Assembly (NCBI RefSeq): GCF_001598695.1
Contig: NZ_BCZK01000005.1
Span: 1-64,000, forward strand
Direction of reading: 5' to 3'
Source of the DNA: Klebsiella oxytoca NBRC 105695
GTDB lineage: Bacteria > Pseudomonadota > Gammaproteobacteria > Enterobacterales > Enterobacteriaceae
DNA: 64,000 bases
Made by a program: the position numbers and the translations under genes. Shown here in pieces: positions 43,298-51,806 of the stretch (position 1 is the stretch's first letter; every line of letters begins with the position of its first letter). The notes under the pieces were generated by a model. That model was given only the letters and a program-made list of their open reading frames with translations. It searched no databases and was not told the origin of the DNA.

Positions 43298-43330
43298 ACT
43301 GTCCGGCCTGCAATTCTCTGCGGCCTGCTT

Positions 43331-43417
43331 CCCCGGTGGCGCTGCGCTGACCGGGCTACCAGTTCACCATCGTCTGCTGACCGGTAGACCGGCTAAGGCG
43401 TTTACGCCGCGAGCCGG
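43331..43417. repeat. BIME: two REP elements between hpxR and hpxO
   Basis: Two REP-like units lie between convergent genes. The first (43331-43360) has CCCCGGTGGCGCTGCGCTGACCGGGCTACC cut short here to its pattern CCGGTGGCGCTGCGC then CCGGG. The second (43387-43417) has GACCGGCTAAGGCG and CGCCGCGAGCCGG. Both match the Klebsiella REP type and can protect mRNA 3' ends. Confidence 0.75.
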
Positions 43418-43440
43418 GAAGGGGGCTGATACCGGGATCT

Positions 43441-44595
43441 TTACCCCAGCGGGCCGCCCTGAATGGTTTCGCACAGGCCGTTGATAATTCGCTCTCCGGT
43501 TTCGGATTTCAGCTCCTGATACCAGGCTTCCGTCAGCGCCATATCTTTACCGTGGGTCACATCGCAGCGCTTACGCGCCTTCAGCACCAGGTCGCGCACC
43601 CGGTCGCAGCGCTGCGCTTCGTACTGACGCAAAACCCCGCTGATATCGCGGCTCTGGCTGAACAACTCCCCCAGCACCACCGCATCCTCCAGCGCCGCGC
43701 AGCCCCCCTGGCCGATATCCGGGGTGGTGCTGTGTCCGGCATCGCCCAGTAGCGCAACTCTGCCGCGAACCAGCTTGGCGAACGGTTCAATATCGTGGAT
43801 TTCAATACGGTTGGTGGTCTGCGGGTCGAGGGCGGCGATCAGCGTCTGCACCTGCGGCGCCCAGCCGCTGAAATAGCGGCTGAGATCCGCCCGCAGGGTG
43901 CTGCGGTCCTCGGCCAGCCCCGCCGGGAGCGGGACATCAAAGAAAAAGTAAAATCGCCCCCCGGAAACCGGCATCAGCGAAACGCGTTTCCCTTCTCCGA
44001 CGAAGGTCGTCCACTGATTGCCGGGCGCAATCGCTTCATCAATATTGACCAGACCGTTCCAGTTAACGTAGCCCGCGTAGCGGCGTTCCGGCGTATAGCC
44101 GAGCACGTGCGGGCGTAGCGCCGAATGGCTGCCGTCGGCGGCAATCAGAAAATCGCCCTCCGCCATCGATCCGTCGGTAAACCAGACCCGAACGCCGTCG
44201 GCGTTTTCTTCGCAGCGGGTAACGCGTTTACCAAACTGCACTGCCTCCCGTCCCCAGAATTTGAGCATTTCGCGCTGCAATTCGGCGCGGGAAACCGGAC
44301 AGGGGCGTCCGCCGGTGCGCGCAATCAGCGGAGCGAGGCTAAATTGAGTCAGCGTCTCTCCCCGCAGATACTCCTTGTAGGCCAGAAAATGCATCGGTCC
44401 GCCGTAGTTTTCGATAATATCGCCCATGCCTAAATGCTTCATGCACTTGACGCCGTTAGGCCAGATGGAGATGGCCGCGCCCACCGGCTTGATTTCTTTT
44501 ACCGCTTCAAACACTTCACAGTGGATACCGGCATTTTTTAATGCCACCGCCGCGCTCAGGCCGCCGATTCCGCCGCCGATAACTAATGCTTTCAT
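43441..44595 (-). CDS. hpxO: HpxO, FAD-dependent urate hydroxylase
   Basis: A 384-residue flavoprotein monooxygenase converting urate to 5-hydroxyisourate. It has the FAD Rossmann motif GGGIGGLSAAVALKNAG, the DG motif in IAADGSHSALR and GD motif LLGDAGHSTTPDIGQGG. Arg204 and Tyr216, active-site residues in the K. pneumoniae enzyme, are present. Start 44595 follows AAGGAGAAGGAA. A sigma-54 motif lies 35 bp upstream. Confidence 0.97.
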   Translation of the reverse strand: MKALVIGGGIGGLSAAVALKNAGIHCEVFEAVKEIKPVGAAISIWPNGVKCMKHLGMGDIIENYGGPMHFLAYKEYLRGETLTQFSLAPLIARTGGRPCPVSRAELQREMLKFWGREAVQFGKRVTRCEENADGVRVWFTDGSMAEGDFLIAADGSHSALRPHVLGYTPERRYAGYVNWNGLVNIDEAIAPGNQWTTFVGEGKRVSLMPVSGGRFYFFFDVPLPAGLAEDRSTLRADLSRYFSGWAPQVQTLIAALDPQTTNRIEIHDIEPFAKLVRGRVALLGDAGHSTTPDIGQGGCAALEDAVVLGELFSQSRDISGVLRQYEAQRCDRVRDLVLKARKRCDVTHGKDMALTEAWYQELKSETGERIINGLCETIQGGPLG

Positions 44596-44629
44596 TTCCT
44601 TCTCCTTTACATACGTCGTTATTGGCTTG

Positions 44630-44645
44630 AGCAATTTGCGTACCA
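44630..44645 (-). promoter_or_regulatory. Sigma-54 promoter of hpxO
   Basis: On the minus strand TGGTACGCAAATTGCT matches the -24/-12 consensus TGGCAC-N5-TTGCW with one mismatch and correct GG-GC spacing. It lies 35 bp before the hpxO start. Confidence 0.8.
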
Positions 44646-44697
44646 CTTTGGCGCAGGCGCTGATTTCGCCGATTCGGGCTCCCCGCTACCGTGCGGT

Positions 44698-44714
44698 TGC
44701 ACAACGTTGGTGCG
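44698..44714. promoter_or_regulatory. NtrC-type enhancer between hpxO and hpxP
   Basis: TGCACAACGTTGGTGCG fits the NtrC consensus TGCAC-N7-GTGCA with one end mismatch. Its centre is about 70 bp from the hpxO -24/-12 motif and about 190 bp from the hpxP motif, so one enhancer could serve both. Confidence 0.7.
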
Positions 44715-44885
44715 CAGAGCGGCTTTTATTGCCTTTTTATGAATCAATAATTTCTAAATTTTCAATTGAGAATCTAATGTTTCATAGGCGCGCCGAGGTC
44801 ATATAGCGGGAACGTCGCGAAAAGGATGTGTTATCTGTTTGAAAAAAATGAATAAAATTAAATGTTGCTCAGATGTGAGTGAGTT

Positions 44886-44901
44886 TGGCCTGTTTTGTGC
44901 A
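44886..44901 (+). promoter_or_regulatory. Possible sigma-54 promoter of hpxPQT
   Basis: TGGCCTGTTTTGTGCA keeps GG and GC at the right spacing, but the -24 differs at two bases and the -12 has G for T. It lies 41 bp before the hpxP start. Confidence 0.45.
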
Positions 44902-44941
44902 CCCGTTCCCGCACGCTTATTCGCAACGGGATGAAACGATC

Positions 44942-46323
44942 ATGTCAGATGAAAAAAACGGCGGCTTACTGTACGGCCTTGAGCAGCGGATCCCGCCGCT
45001 CCCGGCCTTTTTTAGCGCCTTACAGCACGTACTCGCCGGGCTGGTAGGCATTATTACGCCGCCGCTGATTATCGGCGCGGCGCTGGGGCTGGGGGAGTGG
45101 CTGCCCTATTTGATCAGCATGTCCCTGCTGGCTTCCGGCATCGGCACTTTCCTGCAATCCAACCGCCTGTGGGGGATCGGTGCGGGCATGATCTGTATGC
45201 AGGGAACCAGCTTTGCGTTCCTCGGGGTGGCGATTGCCGGCGGTATGTGGGTAAAAGGGCAGGGCGGCACGCCGCAGGATATTATGGCCATGCTGTTTGG
45301 CGTCAACTTTGTCGCCGCGCTGGTGCCCTGCCTCGTCAGCCGCTTTATTGAACCGCTGAAGCGTATTTTTACCCCGGTGATTACCGGCAGCGTGATTGCG
45401 CTGATCGGCATTAGCCTGATCAAAGTCAGCGTGATTAACTGGTGCGGCGGTGAGCAGGCTAAAGCCTTTGCCAGCACGAGCAATATTGCCCTCGGCGCGG
45501 TTACGCTGGGGACCATCGTTCTGCTGAGCTGCGCGAAAAACCGCTGGCTACGCCTCTCGTCGGTGGTGGTGGGGATGGCCGTCGGCTGCGCGGCGGCGGC
45601 GCTGAGCGGCTCGTTCCAGCTTAAGGCGTCGGCGATGTCTGGTTTCGCTTACCGCAGCTGTTCCCGTTTGGTTTCCAGTTCAACAGCGCCATTTTTTTGC
45701 CGATTGCCCTGGTGTCGCTGGTGTGCATTCTTGAGGCGGTGGGCGACCTGACGGCCAACTGTCTCATCTCTCAGCAGTCGATAGATAACGAAGCCTTCCG
45801 TTCACGGCTGAAAGGCGGCATTCTGGCTGATGGCATCAGCTGCATGGTGGCGGCGATGCTGTGCGCGTTCCCCAATACGACCTTTGCGCAAAACAACGGC
45901 GTGATTCAGATGACCGGCGTCGCCAGCCGCTACGTTGGCCGCTACATCGGGGTGATTTTGATTCTGCTGGGTTTGTTTCCGCCGTTCGGCGAGATACTGC
46001 GCCAGATCCCGGCGCCGGTGCTGGGCGGCGCGACGATGGTGATGTTTGGCTGCGTTGTGGCGGCGGGGATCCGCATTATCACCCAGAAACCGCTGACCCG
46101 CCGCGATATGCTGATCGTCGGTCTGGCCTTTGGTTTTGGTCTCGGCATTGAAGCGGTCCCGGCGTTTCTGACCCACTTCCCGCCGATCGTCGGCAACCTG
46201 TTCGGTTCCGCGGCGACCAGCGGCGGGCTGGTGGCGATTGTCCTGAATCTGATTATCCCGGAAGAGAAACCGGCCGCGGCGGCGGCCACAAGGAGTACTG
46301 ATGATCGCGCTGAATCACTTTAA
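44942..46323 (+). pseudogene. hpxP: HpxP, NCS2-family purine permease, interrupted by a frameshift
   Basis: The start (ATG 44942, MSDEKNGGLLYGL) through residue about 233 reads as a UraA/PucJ-type purine permease. At 45639-45640 one base is missing: ...GCG ATG TCT GG... leaves the frame, while the continuation TGG TTT CGC TTA CCG (WFRLPQLFPFGFQ...) is one frame away and runs intact to 46323. Restoring one base (TCCTGG) would give SWFRLPQLF and a protein of about 460 residues. The rest shows normal helices, LEAVGDLTAN and PAPVLGGATMVMFG. It may be a true mutation abolishing purine uptake by HpxP or a sequencing error. It leads hpxP-hpxQ-hpxT. Confidence 0.9.
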
Positions 46324-46801
46324 TCAGCTGAGCGGCGAACAGGCCGTCGCCGTGCTGGAACCCTGCGTGGCCGTCTCTGGCTGGGCGGCGACGCTGGCAG
46401 CCGGTCGGCCATGGCGCAGCCGCGCGGAACTGCTGGACGCCGCCCAGCGGCTGATGGCAGGTTGGGGGGAAGCGGAGCTGGCTGAGGCGCTGAACGCCCA
46501 TCCGCGTATCGGCGAAAAGCCCACCGGGCAGCAGGCCCATGCGGCGCTCTCCCGCCAGGAGCAGGGGAGCGTTGATGACCGTGATGCTGCGCTGGCGCAG
46601 GCGCTGAAAGAGGGTAACGCCCGCTACGAGGCGCGGTTTGGCCGGGTCTTTTTGATTCGCGCCAAAGGGCGCAGCGGGGAGGAAATCCTGGCGGCGCTGT
46701 CGCGTCGGCTGCACAACAGCGATAGCGCAGAAGTACGGGACGCGTTAGCCCAGCTAGGCGAAATTACCTTGTTAAGACTGAAAGGAGCGATTGGCGAATG
46801 A
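46301..46801 (+). CDS. hpxQ: HpxQ, OHCU decarboxylase
   Basis: A 166-residue enzyme that decarboxylates 2-oxo-4-hydroxy-4-carboxy-5-ureidoimidazoline to S-allantoin. Catalytic His67 is in HPRIGEK. It overlaps hpxP by 23 bp and hpxT by 4 bp (ATGA), so it is translated from the same message, and the hpxP frameshift could affect its coupling. AAGGAG precedes the ATG. Confidence 0.95.
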   Translation: MIALNHFNQLSGEQAVAVLEPCVAVSGWAATLAAGRPWRSRAELLDAAQRLMAGWGEAELAEALNAHPRIGEKPTGQQAHAALSRQEQGSVDDRDAALAQALKEGNARYEARFGRVFLIRAKGRSGEEILAALSRRLHNSDSAEVRDALAQLGEITLLRLKGAIGE

Positions 46802-47124
46802 GCACCTTAAGCACCCATATTCTCGATATTTCCACCGGCCGACCGGCGCAGGGCGTAAAGATTACGCTGGAGTGCGAAGGCGCGCAGGTTGCCTGCGGCG
46901 TCACCGATGATAACGGCCGCATTGGCGAACTCGGTGCCGGGCCGCTGGCGCCAGGACATTACCGGTTAAGCGCGGAAATTGGCGCGTGGTTTGCCGCCGG
47001 CGGGCGCGAGACGCTCTACCTGAGTGCGCAGATTGATTTCGTCATCCGCGAGGAGGCGGATGAGCACTATCATTTACCGTTTTTAATTGCCCCCGGCGGC
47101 TGGTCCACCTATCGCGGCAGCTAA
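46798..47124 (+). CDS. hpxT: HpxT, 5-hydroxyisourate hydrolase
   Basis: A 108-residue transthyretin-like HIU hydrolase. It starts with THILDISTGRPAQGVKITL (catalytic His7) and ends in the invariant YRGS tetrapeptide. It converts the HpxO product to the OHCU substrate of HpxQ. No periplasmic signal is present, so it acts in the cytoplasm with HpxO and HpxQ. Confidence 0.97.
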   Translation: MSTLSTHILDISTGRPAQGVKITLECEGAQVACGVTDDNGRIGELGAGPLAPGHYRLSAEIGAWFAAGGRETLYLSAQIDFVIREEADEHYHLPFLIAPGGWSTYRGS

Positions 47125-47128
47125 ATGG

Positions 47129-47263
47129 CCCCGGCGGCGCTACGCCTGGCAGGGCTACAGGTTCTGAATTTCCCCGGACAGGCGCTGCGCGCCTGTCCGG
47201 GCTACGAGTTCGGCACTGCCTGTGGTCTGGCAGCCCGGACAGGCACAACGTGCCGCCTCCGGG
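47129..47263. repeat. BIME: three REP elements between hpxT and guaD
   Basis: Three REP-like palindromes lie between convergent genes: 47129-47158 (CCCCGGCGGCGCTACGCC...GGGCTAC), 47172-47205 (CCCCGGACAGGCG...CGCCTGTCCGGGCTAC) and 47232-47263 (GCCCGGACAGGC...GCCTCCGGG). Units alternate in orientation, as in a BIME. Confidence 0.8.
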
Positions 47264-47270
47264 AAAGGGA

Positions 47271-48593
47271 CTACTCCGCAGCCGCATCTCCCCATACGCG
47301 CTCGCCGTTCACCCACGTCTCGCTGATATTACGCTCATCGCCCAGGGTCATCAGGACGAACAGCTGCTCATAGATATCCTTGCAGCGCCCGCCGCGTAAC
47401 CTTTGCAGCGGCGTGACCGCCGGGTCGATAACCACAAAGTCAGCCTCTTTACCGGGCTGGAAATTACCAATCTTCTCATCAAGGCGCAGGGCGCGCGCGC
47501 CGCCGAGGGTCGCATGGTAAAACGCTTCGCTGGCGCGCAGACGATAGCTTTGCAGCTGGCTGACCTTATACGCCTCGCCGAGGGTGCGCAGCATACTGAA
47601 GGTGGTGCCCGCGCCAACATCGCTACCGATACCCATCCGCACCTTGTTCTGCCAACAGGCCGGTAAACGAAACAGCCCGCTGCCGAGGAACAGGTTTGAC
47701 GTCGGGCAGAAGGCCAGCGCCGAGCCGGTATCGTGCAGGCACTGCCACTCCGCATCCGCCAGATGAATACCGTGGGCAAATACGCTGCGCTCGCCGGTCA
47801 GTCGATAGTGATGATAAACATCCAGATAGTGTTCATGTTCCGGCCAGAGGCTTTTAACCCACGCCACTTCATTGAGGTTTTCGCTCAGGTGGGTATGCAG
47901 CCAGGTATCGGGAAACTCTTCCCGGAGCTGCTGCACCGCCGCCAGCAGCTCCGGCGTTGAGGTCGGCGCGAAGCGCGGCGTAATGGCGTATCCCAGACGG
48001 CCGCGCTGGTGCCAGCGCTGAATCAGTTCGCGGGTTTGCCGGTAGCTCTGCTCCGCGCTTTCGCTCAGATACTCGGGCGCGTGGCGGTCCATCATCACTT
48101 TCCCGGCGATCAGGCGCATATTGAGGCGCAGCGCTTCGTTAAACAGGGCATCCACCGATTCAGGGTGCAACGTACAAAAGACCAGCGCGGTGGTGGTGCC
48201 GTGGCTCAGCAGCTGGTTGACAAAAAATTGCGCGATCTCCGCGGCGTAGTCGGCATCGGCAAACTGGCTCTCCACCGGAAAGGTATAGGTGGTGAGCCAC
48301 TCCAGCAGCTGCTCGCCAAATGCGCCAATCATCTCGGTTTGCGGATAGTGGACGTGGGCATCGACAAAGCCCGGCAGCAGCAGCTTACCGCGCAGGTCGC
48401 GATAGCCCTTCTGCGGGTGCAGAAAGCGTTCGCCCTCCTGCCACGGCAGCAGCGCCTGAATGCGTCCGTCGCGAAGAAACAGCACGCCATCCTCCAGATA
48501 GCGCGCCTGGCGGGCGATATCGTCGGCGCTCTCGGCAACCTCGGAGATATCGAAAAATGCGCCGCGAACCGCGGCATGGTAGTCAAACATCAT
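47271..48593 (-). CDS. guaD: Guanine deaminase
   Basis: A 440-residue zinc amidohydrolase converting guanine to xanthine. Metal motif PGFVDAHVHYPQTEMIGAFG (first two His), then HTHLSEN, SVFAHGIHL and the late GSDVGAGTTFSML Asp region. Length matches E. coli GuaD (439). Start 48593 (MMFDYH), or one codon later, fits; the upstream extension MLYPPI lacks a ribosome site. A sigma-54 motif lies 38 bp upstream, in agreement with the reported NtrC control of guaD in K. pneumoniae. Confidence 0.97.
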   Translation of the reverse strand: MMFDYHAAVRGAFFDISEVAESADDIARQARYLEDGVLFLRDGRIQALLPWQEGERFLHPQKGYRDLRGKLLLPGFVDAHVHYPQTEMIGAFGEQLLEWLTTYTFPVESQFADADYAAEIAQFFVNQLLSHGTTTALVFCTLHPESVDALFNEALRLNMRLIAGKVMMDRHAPEYLSESAEQSYRQTRELIQRWHQRGRLGYAITPRFAPTSTPELLAAVQQLREEFPDTWLHTHLSENLNEVAWVKSLWPEHEHYLDVYHHYRLTGERSVFAHGIHLADAEWQCLHDTGSALAFCPTSNLFLGSGLFRLPACWQNKVRMGIGSDVGAGTTFSMLRTLGEAYKVSQLQSYRLRASEAFYHATLGGARALRLDEKIGNFQPGKEADFVVIDPAVTPLQRLRGGRCKDIYEQLFVLMTLGDERNISETWVNGERVWGDAAAE

Positions 48594-48630
48594 AGCTGCC
48601 CTGTGGGTAAGCGAAAGGATAGGTGGATAG

Positions 48631-48646
48631 AGCAAGATTGATGCCA
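48631..48646 (-). promoter_or_regulatory. Sigma-54 promoter of guaD
   Basis: On the minus strand TGGCATCAATCTTGCT matches -24/-12 (TGGCAC-N5-TTGCW) with one mismatch. I found no clear NtrC dyad upstream in the adjacent 150 bp. Confidence 0.8.
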
Positions 48647-48699
48647 GGTTGTGCGGGCGGAAAGTCGCCGCGACGTCACGCCGCGGCGGGGAGGCAGGG

Positions 48700-50187
48700 T
48701 TACTCTTTCTGGACGAGAGGGCTGAAACCGGTGGTGGCGCCGATGCGTTCGTCGCGGGCGATCCAGCGATAGGCCGCGCCGCTCAGGAAGACGCCGATAA
48801 ACCAGCTAAAGTTAGCCACTTCGTGCAGGGCCGGAATAAAGCTGATGATCAGGCCAATGGCGACGGAGGGCACCAGCGCGGCGATCGCTTTCGGGTTAAA
48901 GCCGTTGCGGTACCAGTACTGGCCCCTGGGCGTGTCGTCAAACAGGTCGTTAACGGAAACCTGCCCGCGCTTAATGATGTAAAAATCCACGATCAGGATG
49001 CCGAACAGCGGGCCGATAAACGCCCCCAGCACGTCGAGGGTGTAGTGGATCAGCTCCGGCGAGTTAAACAGGTTCCACGGCGTCAGCAGAATAGACCCTA
49101 CGGCGGCAATCATCCCGCCGGTGCGGAAGCTGATTTTCTGCGGCGAACAGTTAGAGAAATCGAAGGCCGGAGAGACAAAGTTGGCCACGATATTAATCCC
49201 GATGGTGGCGGTGATCATGGTCAGCAGGCCAATGGCGACCGCCAGGTCGTTGCCTACGCGGCTCACGGTCTCAATCGGGTCGGTGATCATGCGGCCAAAC
49301 AGCGACTGCGTGCCGGAGACAATCACCACGGTCACGATGGAGAACAGCAGGAAGTTAAACGGCAGGCCCCAGCGGTTGCCGCGGCGGATCTCGCCCATGC
49401 TTTTGCCATAGCGCGAGAAATCGCCAAAGTTGAGCAGCGGGCCGGAGAAGTAGGAGACCACCAGCGCGGTGGCGGTGATCATCTGCCAGGTCTGCTCCCC
49501 GGCGCTCAGCGATTTGCTGGCGAGGGTAAAGGAGATCCCGTCAAAACCGGTTTTGTATACAATCCATCCCGCCAGCGCCAGCATCACCACGTAGACCGCC
49601 GGGCCGGCGATATCGATAAAGCGCTTGATGGCGTTCATCCCGTGCCAGAACACCATCGCCTGCAGCAGCCACATGGTGGCGAAGCAGAGCCAGCCCAGAT
49701 GCGACAGGCCCAGGAAGCTGGATGCGGTGAGGGTCGACAGCGACGGCCAGAACTTCAGCAGCACCAGCATCAGCGCGTTAGCGGCGAGATAAGTCTGAAT
49801 ACCGTACCACGCGAAGGCGATAAGCCCGCGGATCACCGCCGGGATATTAGCCCCAAAGACGCCGAACGCCTGACGACAGATCACCGCGTAGGGCACCCCC
49901 GCCATCTGGCTGGGCTTTGCCACCAGGTTAGCGCACAGCTGAACGATACAAATCCCCACCAGCAGGCATAGCAGCACCTGCCAGCTCGCAAGACCAAGGG
50001 TAAAGAAGCTCGCCGCCACCACGTAGCCTCCCATGCTGTGCACGTCCGACATCCAGAAAGAAAAGATGTTGTACCAGCTCCAGTTCTGGTCGCGCGTCGG
50101 CGCCAGATCCTCATTGCAAAGCCGTGGGCTGTATCCAGCGTGGGGATCAGCGGCCTTAACCTGATGCATCGCTTGTGTATTTGGCAT
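48700..50187 (-). CDS. hpxC: HpxC, allantoin permease (NCS1 family)
   Basis: A 495-residue NCS1 transporter with about twelve helices. The family sequence ends of the first helices are visible (NWSWYNIFSFWMSDVHSMGGYVVA), plus the substrate/sodium region GVPYAVICRQAFGVFGANIP. It resembles PucI/YbbW-type allantoin permeases. It is transcribed divergently from hpxSAB. A copy of the TTGTATACAA palindrome is found inside it (49553). Confidence 0.92.
   Translation of the reverse strand: MPNTQAMHQVKAADPHAGYSPRLCNEDLAPTRDQNWSWYNIFSFWMSDVHSMGGYVVAASFFTLGLASWQVLLCLLVGICIVQLCANLVAKPSQMAGVPYAVICRQAFGVFGANIPAVIRGLIAFAWYGIQTYLAANALMLVLLKFWPSLSTLTASSFLGLSHLGWLCFATMWLLQAMVFWHGMNAIKRFIDIAGPAVYVVMLALAGWIVYKTGFDGISFTLASKSLSAGEQTWQMITATALVVSYFSGPLLNFGDFSRYGKSMGEIRRGNRWGLPFNFLLFSIVTVVIVSGTQSLFGRMITDPIETVSRVGNDLAVAIGLLTMITATIGINIVANFVSPAFDFSNCSPQKISFRTGGMIAAVGSILLTPWNLFNSPELIHYTLDVLGAFIGPLFGILIVDFYIIKRGQVSVNDLFDDTPRGQYWYRNGFNPKAIAALVPSVAIGLIISFIPALHEVANFSWFIGVFLSGAAYRWIARDERIGATTGFSPLVQKE
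49553..49562. promoter_or_regulatory. TTGTATACAA palindrome inside hpxC
   Basis: An exact copy of the 10-bp palindrome that precedes hpxS, located within the hpxC coding region. May be a decoy or roadblock site for HpxS; or chance. Confidence 0.35.
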
Positions 50188-50238
50188 GAAACCTGCTCCT
50201 GTAAATGAACACCCGTTGAAATAGATTGCTGGTGTCGT

Positions 50239-50254
50239 TGCAGGATTTGGGCCA
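50239..50254 (-). promoter_or_regulatory. Possible sigma-54 promoter of hpxC
   Basis: On the minus strand TGGCCCAAATCCTGCA keeps the GG/GC spacing with one mismatch in each element. It is a weak candidate, 52 bp before the hpxC start. Confidence 0.4.
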
Positions 50255-50265
50255 AATAGTTAATT

Positions 50266-50275
50266 TTGTATACAA
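50266..50275. promoter_or_regulatory. HpxS operator 1 (TTGTATACAA)
   Basis: An exact palindrome in the hpxC-hpxS intergenic region. Published work on K. pneumoniae hpxSAB describes two tandem HpxS sites overlapping the promoter, which this and the next copy could be. Confidence 0.7.
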
Positions 50276-50287
50276 GAAATAAGTTTT

Positions 50288-50297
50288 ATGTATACGA
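50288..50297. promoter_or_regulatory. HpxS operator 2 (near-palindrome ATGTATACGA)
   Basis: A near copy of the 10-bp palindrome, 22 bp after the first (two helical turns), 34 bp before the hpxS start. Both lie where -35 and -10 elements would be. Confidence 0.6.
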
Positions 50298-50330
50298 TTC
50301 GGTGTAAAAAAGTAAAATTTGGAGTGGTTA

Positions 50331-51047
50331 ATGAACAACCAACAACGGCTGCAGGCCGCGCCAGAGCTGCATGACAAAGACGAGTCCATCTTTCAGGCGC
50401 TGATGACCGCTATCGTCGAGCATCAGCTACCGCCGGGCAGCAAACTGCCGGAGGAGGCGCTGGCGGAGGTGTTTGGCGTGAGCCGTACCGGGATCAGAAA
50501 AGTGCTGCAGCGACTCGCAACCGTGCAAATGGCCATCCTGACGCCCAAACGTGGTGCACAGGTCGCCAGCCCGACGGTTGAAGAGGCGCAGGCGATCTTC
50601 CGTACCCGCGCGCTATTGGAAGTGGCCAACCTGCCGGATGTGCTGGCCCGCTGTCAGCCGCCGCACCTGGCGGCGCTGGAAGCCATCACCCGCCAGGAAC
50701 AGCTGGCCCACGAAAGCCATGACGGCCCGGCGGCGATTCGCTATTCCGCCGAGTTTCATATTCAGCTGCAGGCGATCTCCGGCAATCAGGTGCTCACTGA
50801 GATGGTGACCCGCCTGAGCCAGCGCTCTTCATTAGTTATCGCGGCGTGGGGATCGCCGTGGCGGCAGGGCTGCCGCTGCGACGATCACGAACGGCTGATC
50901 CAGCTGCTGCGCGATAAAACGCTGCAGCCCCTGAGCGACGCCTTAAGCCACCATTTTGAACATATTGTCGCCAGTCTCTGCTTTGAGCGTTCTGGCGTGA
51001 CCCTGCCTGATTTTGCCCGGCTGTTTGCCGGCTATAAGGAGCCGTAA
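50331..51047 (+). CDS. hpxS: HpxS, GntR-family (FCD) regulator
   Basis: A 238-residue GntR/FadR-type regulator: wHTH at about 20-85 (KLPEEALAEVFGVSRTGIRKVLQRLA) and an FCD ligand domain with the metal-binding pattern AEFHIQL and HHFEHI-like His residues. Start 50331 (MNNQQR) follows GGAG at 6 bp. In K. pneumoniae HpxS mediates allantoin control of hpxSAB. The stop overlaps hpxA start by 1 bp (TAATG). Confidence 0.94.
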   Translation: MNNQQRLQAAPELHDKDESIFQALMTAIVEHQLPPGSKLPEEALAEVFGVSRTGIRKVLQRLATVQMAILTPKRGAQVASPTVEEAQAIFRTRALLEVANLPDVLARCQPPHLAALEAITRQEQLAHESHDGPAAIRYSAEFHIQLQAISGNQVLTEMVTRLSQRSSLVIAAWGSPWRQGCRCDDHERLIQLLRDKTLQPLSDALSHHFEHIVASLCFERSGVTLPDFARLFAGYKEP

Positions 51048-51790
51048 TGGCCGCCGTTTGTATACAAGTCATCAATCCCAACACCAGCCTGGCCATGACG
51101 GAAAGCATCGGCGCCGCCGCGCGGGCGGTTGCCGCGCCGGGAACCGAGATTCTGGCGGTCTGCCCCGGCGAAGGGGTGCCGTCGATAGAGGGCCACTTTG
51201 ATGAAGCCATCGCCGCTGTCGGCGTGCTCGAGCAAATTAAGGCCGGTCGCCAGCAGGGCGTTGATGGTCATGTCATCGCCTGCTTTGGCGACCCCGGGCT
51301 GCTGGCGGCGCGCGAGCTGGCGCAGGGGCCGGTGGTAGGGATTGCCGAAGCGGCGATGCATATGGCGACGCTGGTGGCCACCCGTTTCTCCATCGTGACC
51401 ACGCTGCCGCGCACCCTGATTATCGCCCGCCACCTGCTGCACCAGTACGGTTTCCATCACCATTGCGCCGCCCTGCACGCCATTGATTTACCGGTGCTGG
51501 CGCTGGAGGACGGTAGTGGTCTGGCGCAGGAGAAGGTGCGCGCGCGCTGTATTCAGGCGCTAAAGGAGGACGGCTGCGGGGCTATCGTACTGGGATGCGG
51601 CGGGATGGCGACGCTGGCTCAGGAGCTGACCCGCGAGCTGCGCGTACCGGTAATCGATGGCGTCAGCGCGGCGGTCAAAATGGTTGAGTCGCTGGTGGCG
51701 TTAGGCCTGTCGACCAGCAAGCAGGGCGATTTAGCCTTTCCGGAAAGCAAGGCGTTGAGCGGTAAATTTCAGGCATTAACCCCGTTTTAA
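51047..51790 (+). CDS. hpxA: HpxA, allantoin racemase
   Basis: A 247-residue Asp/Glu/hydantoin-racemase-family enzyme. The two catalytic cysteines are Cys79 (HVIACFGDPG) and Cys184 (AIVLGCGGMA), the positions known for K. pneumoniae HpxA. It interconverts S- and R-allantoin, letting an enantiomer-specific allantoinase use both. A TTGTATACAA palindrome lies at its codons 4-7. Confidence 0.96.
   Translation: MAAVCIQVINPNTSLAMTESIGAAARAVAAPGTEILAVCPGEGVPSIEGHFDEAIAAVGVLEQIKAGRQQGVDGHVIACFGDPGLLAARELAQGPVVGIAEAAMHMATLVATRFSIVTTLPRTLIIARHLLHQYGFHHHCAALHAIDLPVLALEDGSGLAQEKVRARCIQALKEDGCGAIVLGCGGMATLAQELTRELRVPVIDGVSAAVKMVESLVALGLSTSKQGDLAFPESKALSGKFQALTPF
51058..51067. promoter_or_regulatory. TTGTATACAA palindrome at the start of hpxA
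   Basis: An exact copy inside codons 4-7 of hpxA. It could act as a downstream HpxS site or internal control point between hpxS and hpxAB. Confidence 0.4.
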
Positions 51791-51806
51791 ATGAAAGAGG
51801 TGGCAG

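Noticed and set aside
48649..49971. A 440-codon plus-strand open frame antisense to hpxC
   Set aside because: It mirrors the codon structure of hpxC, is rich in Arg/His/Gln, has no ribosome site and no recognisable domain. It is a GC-driven shadow.
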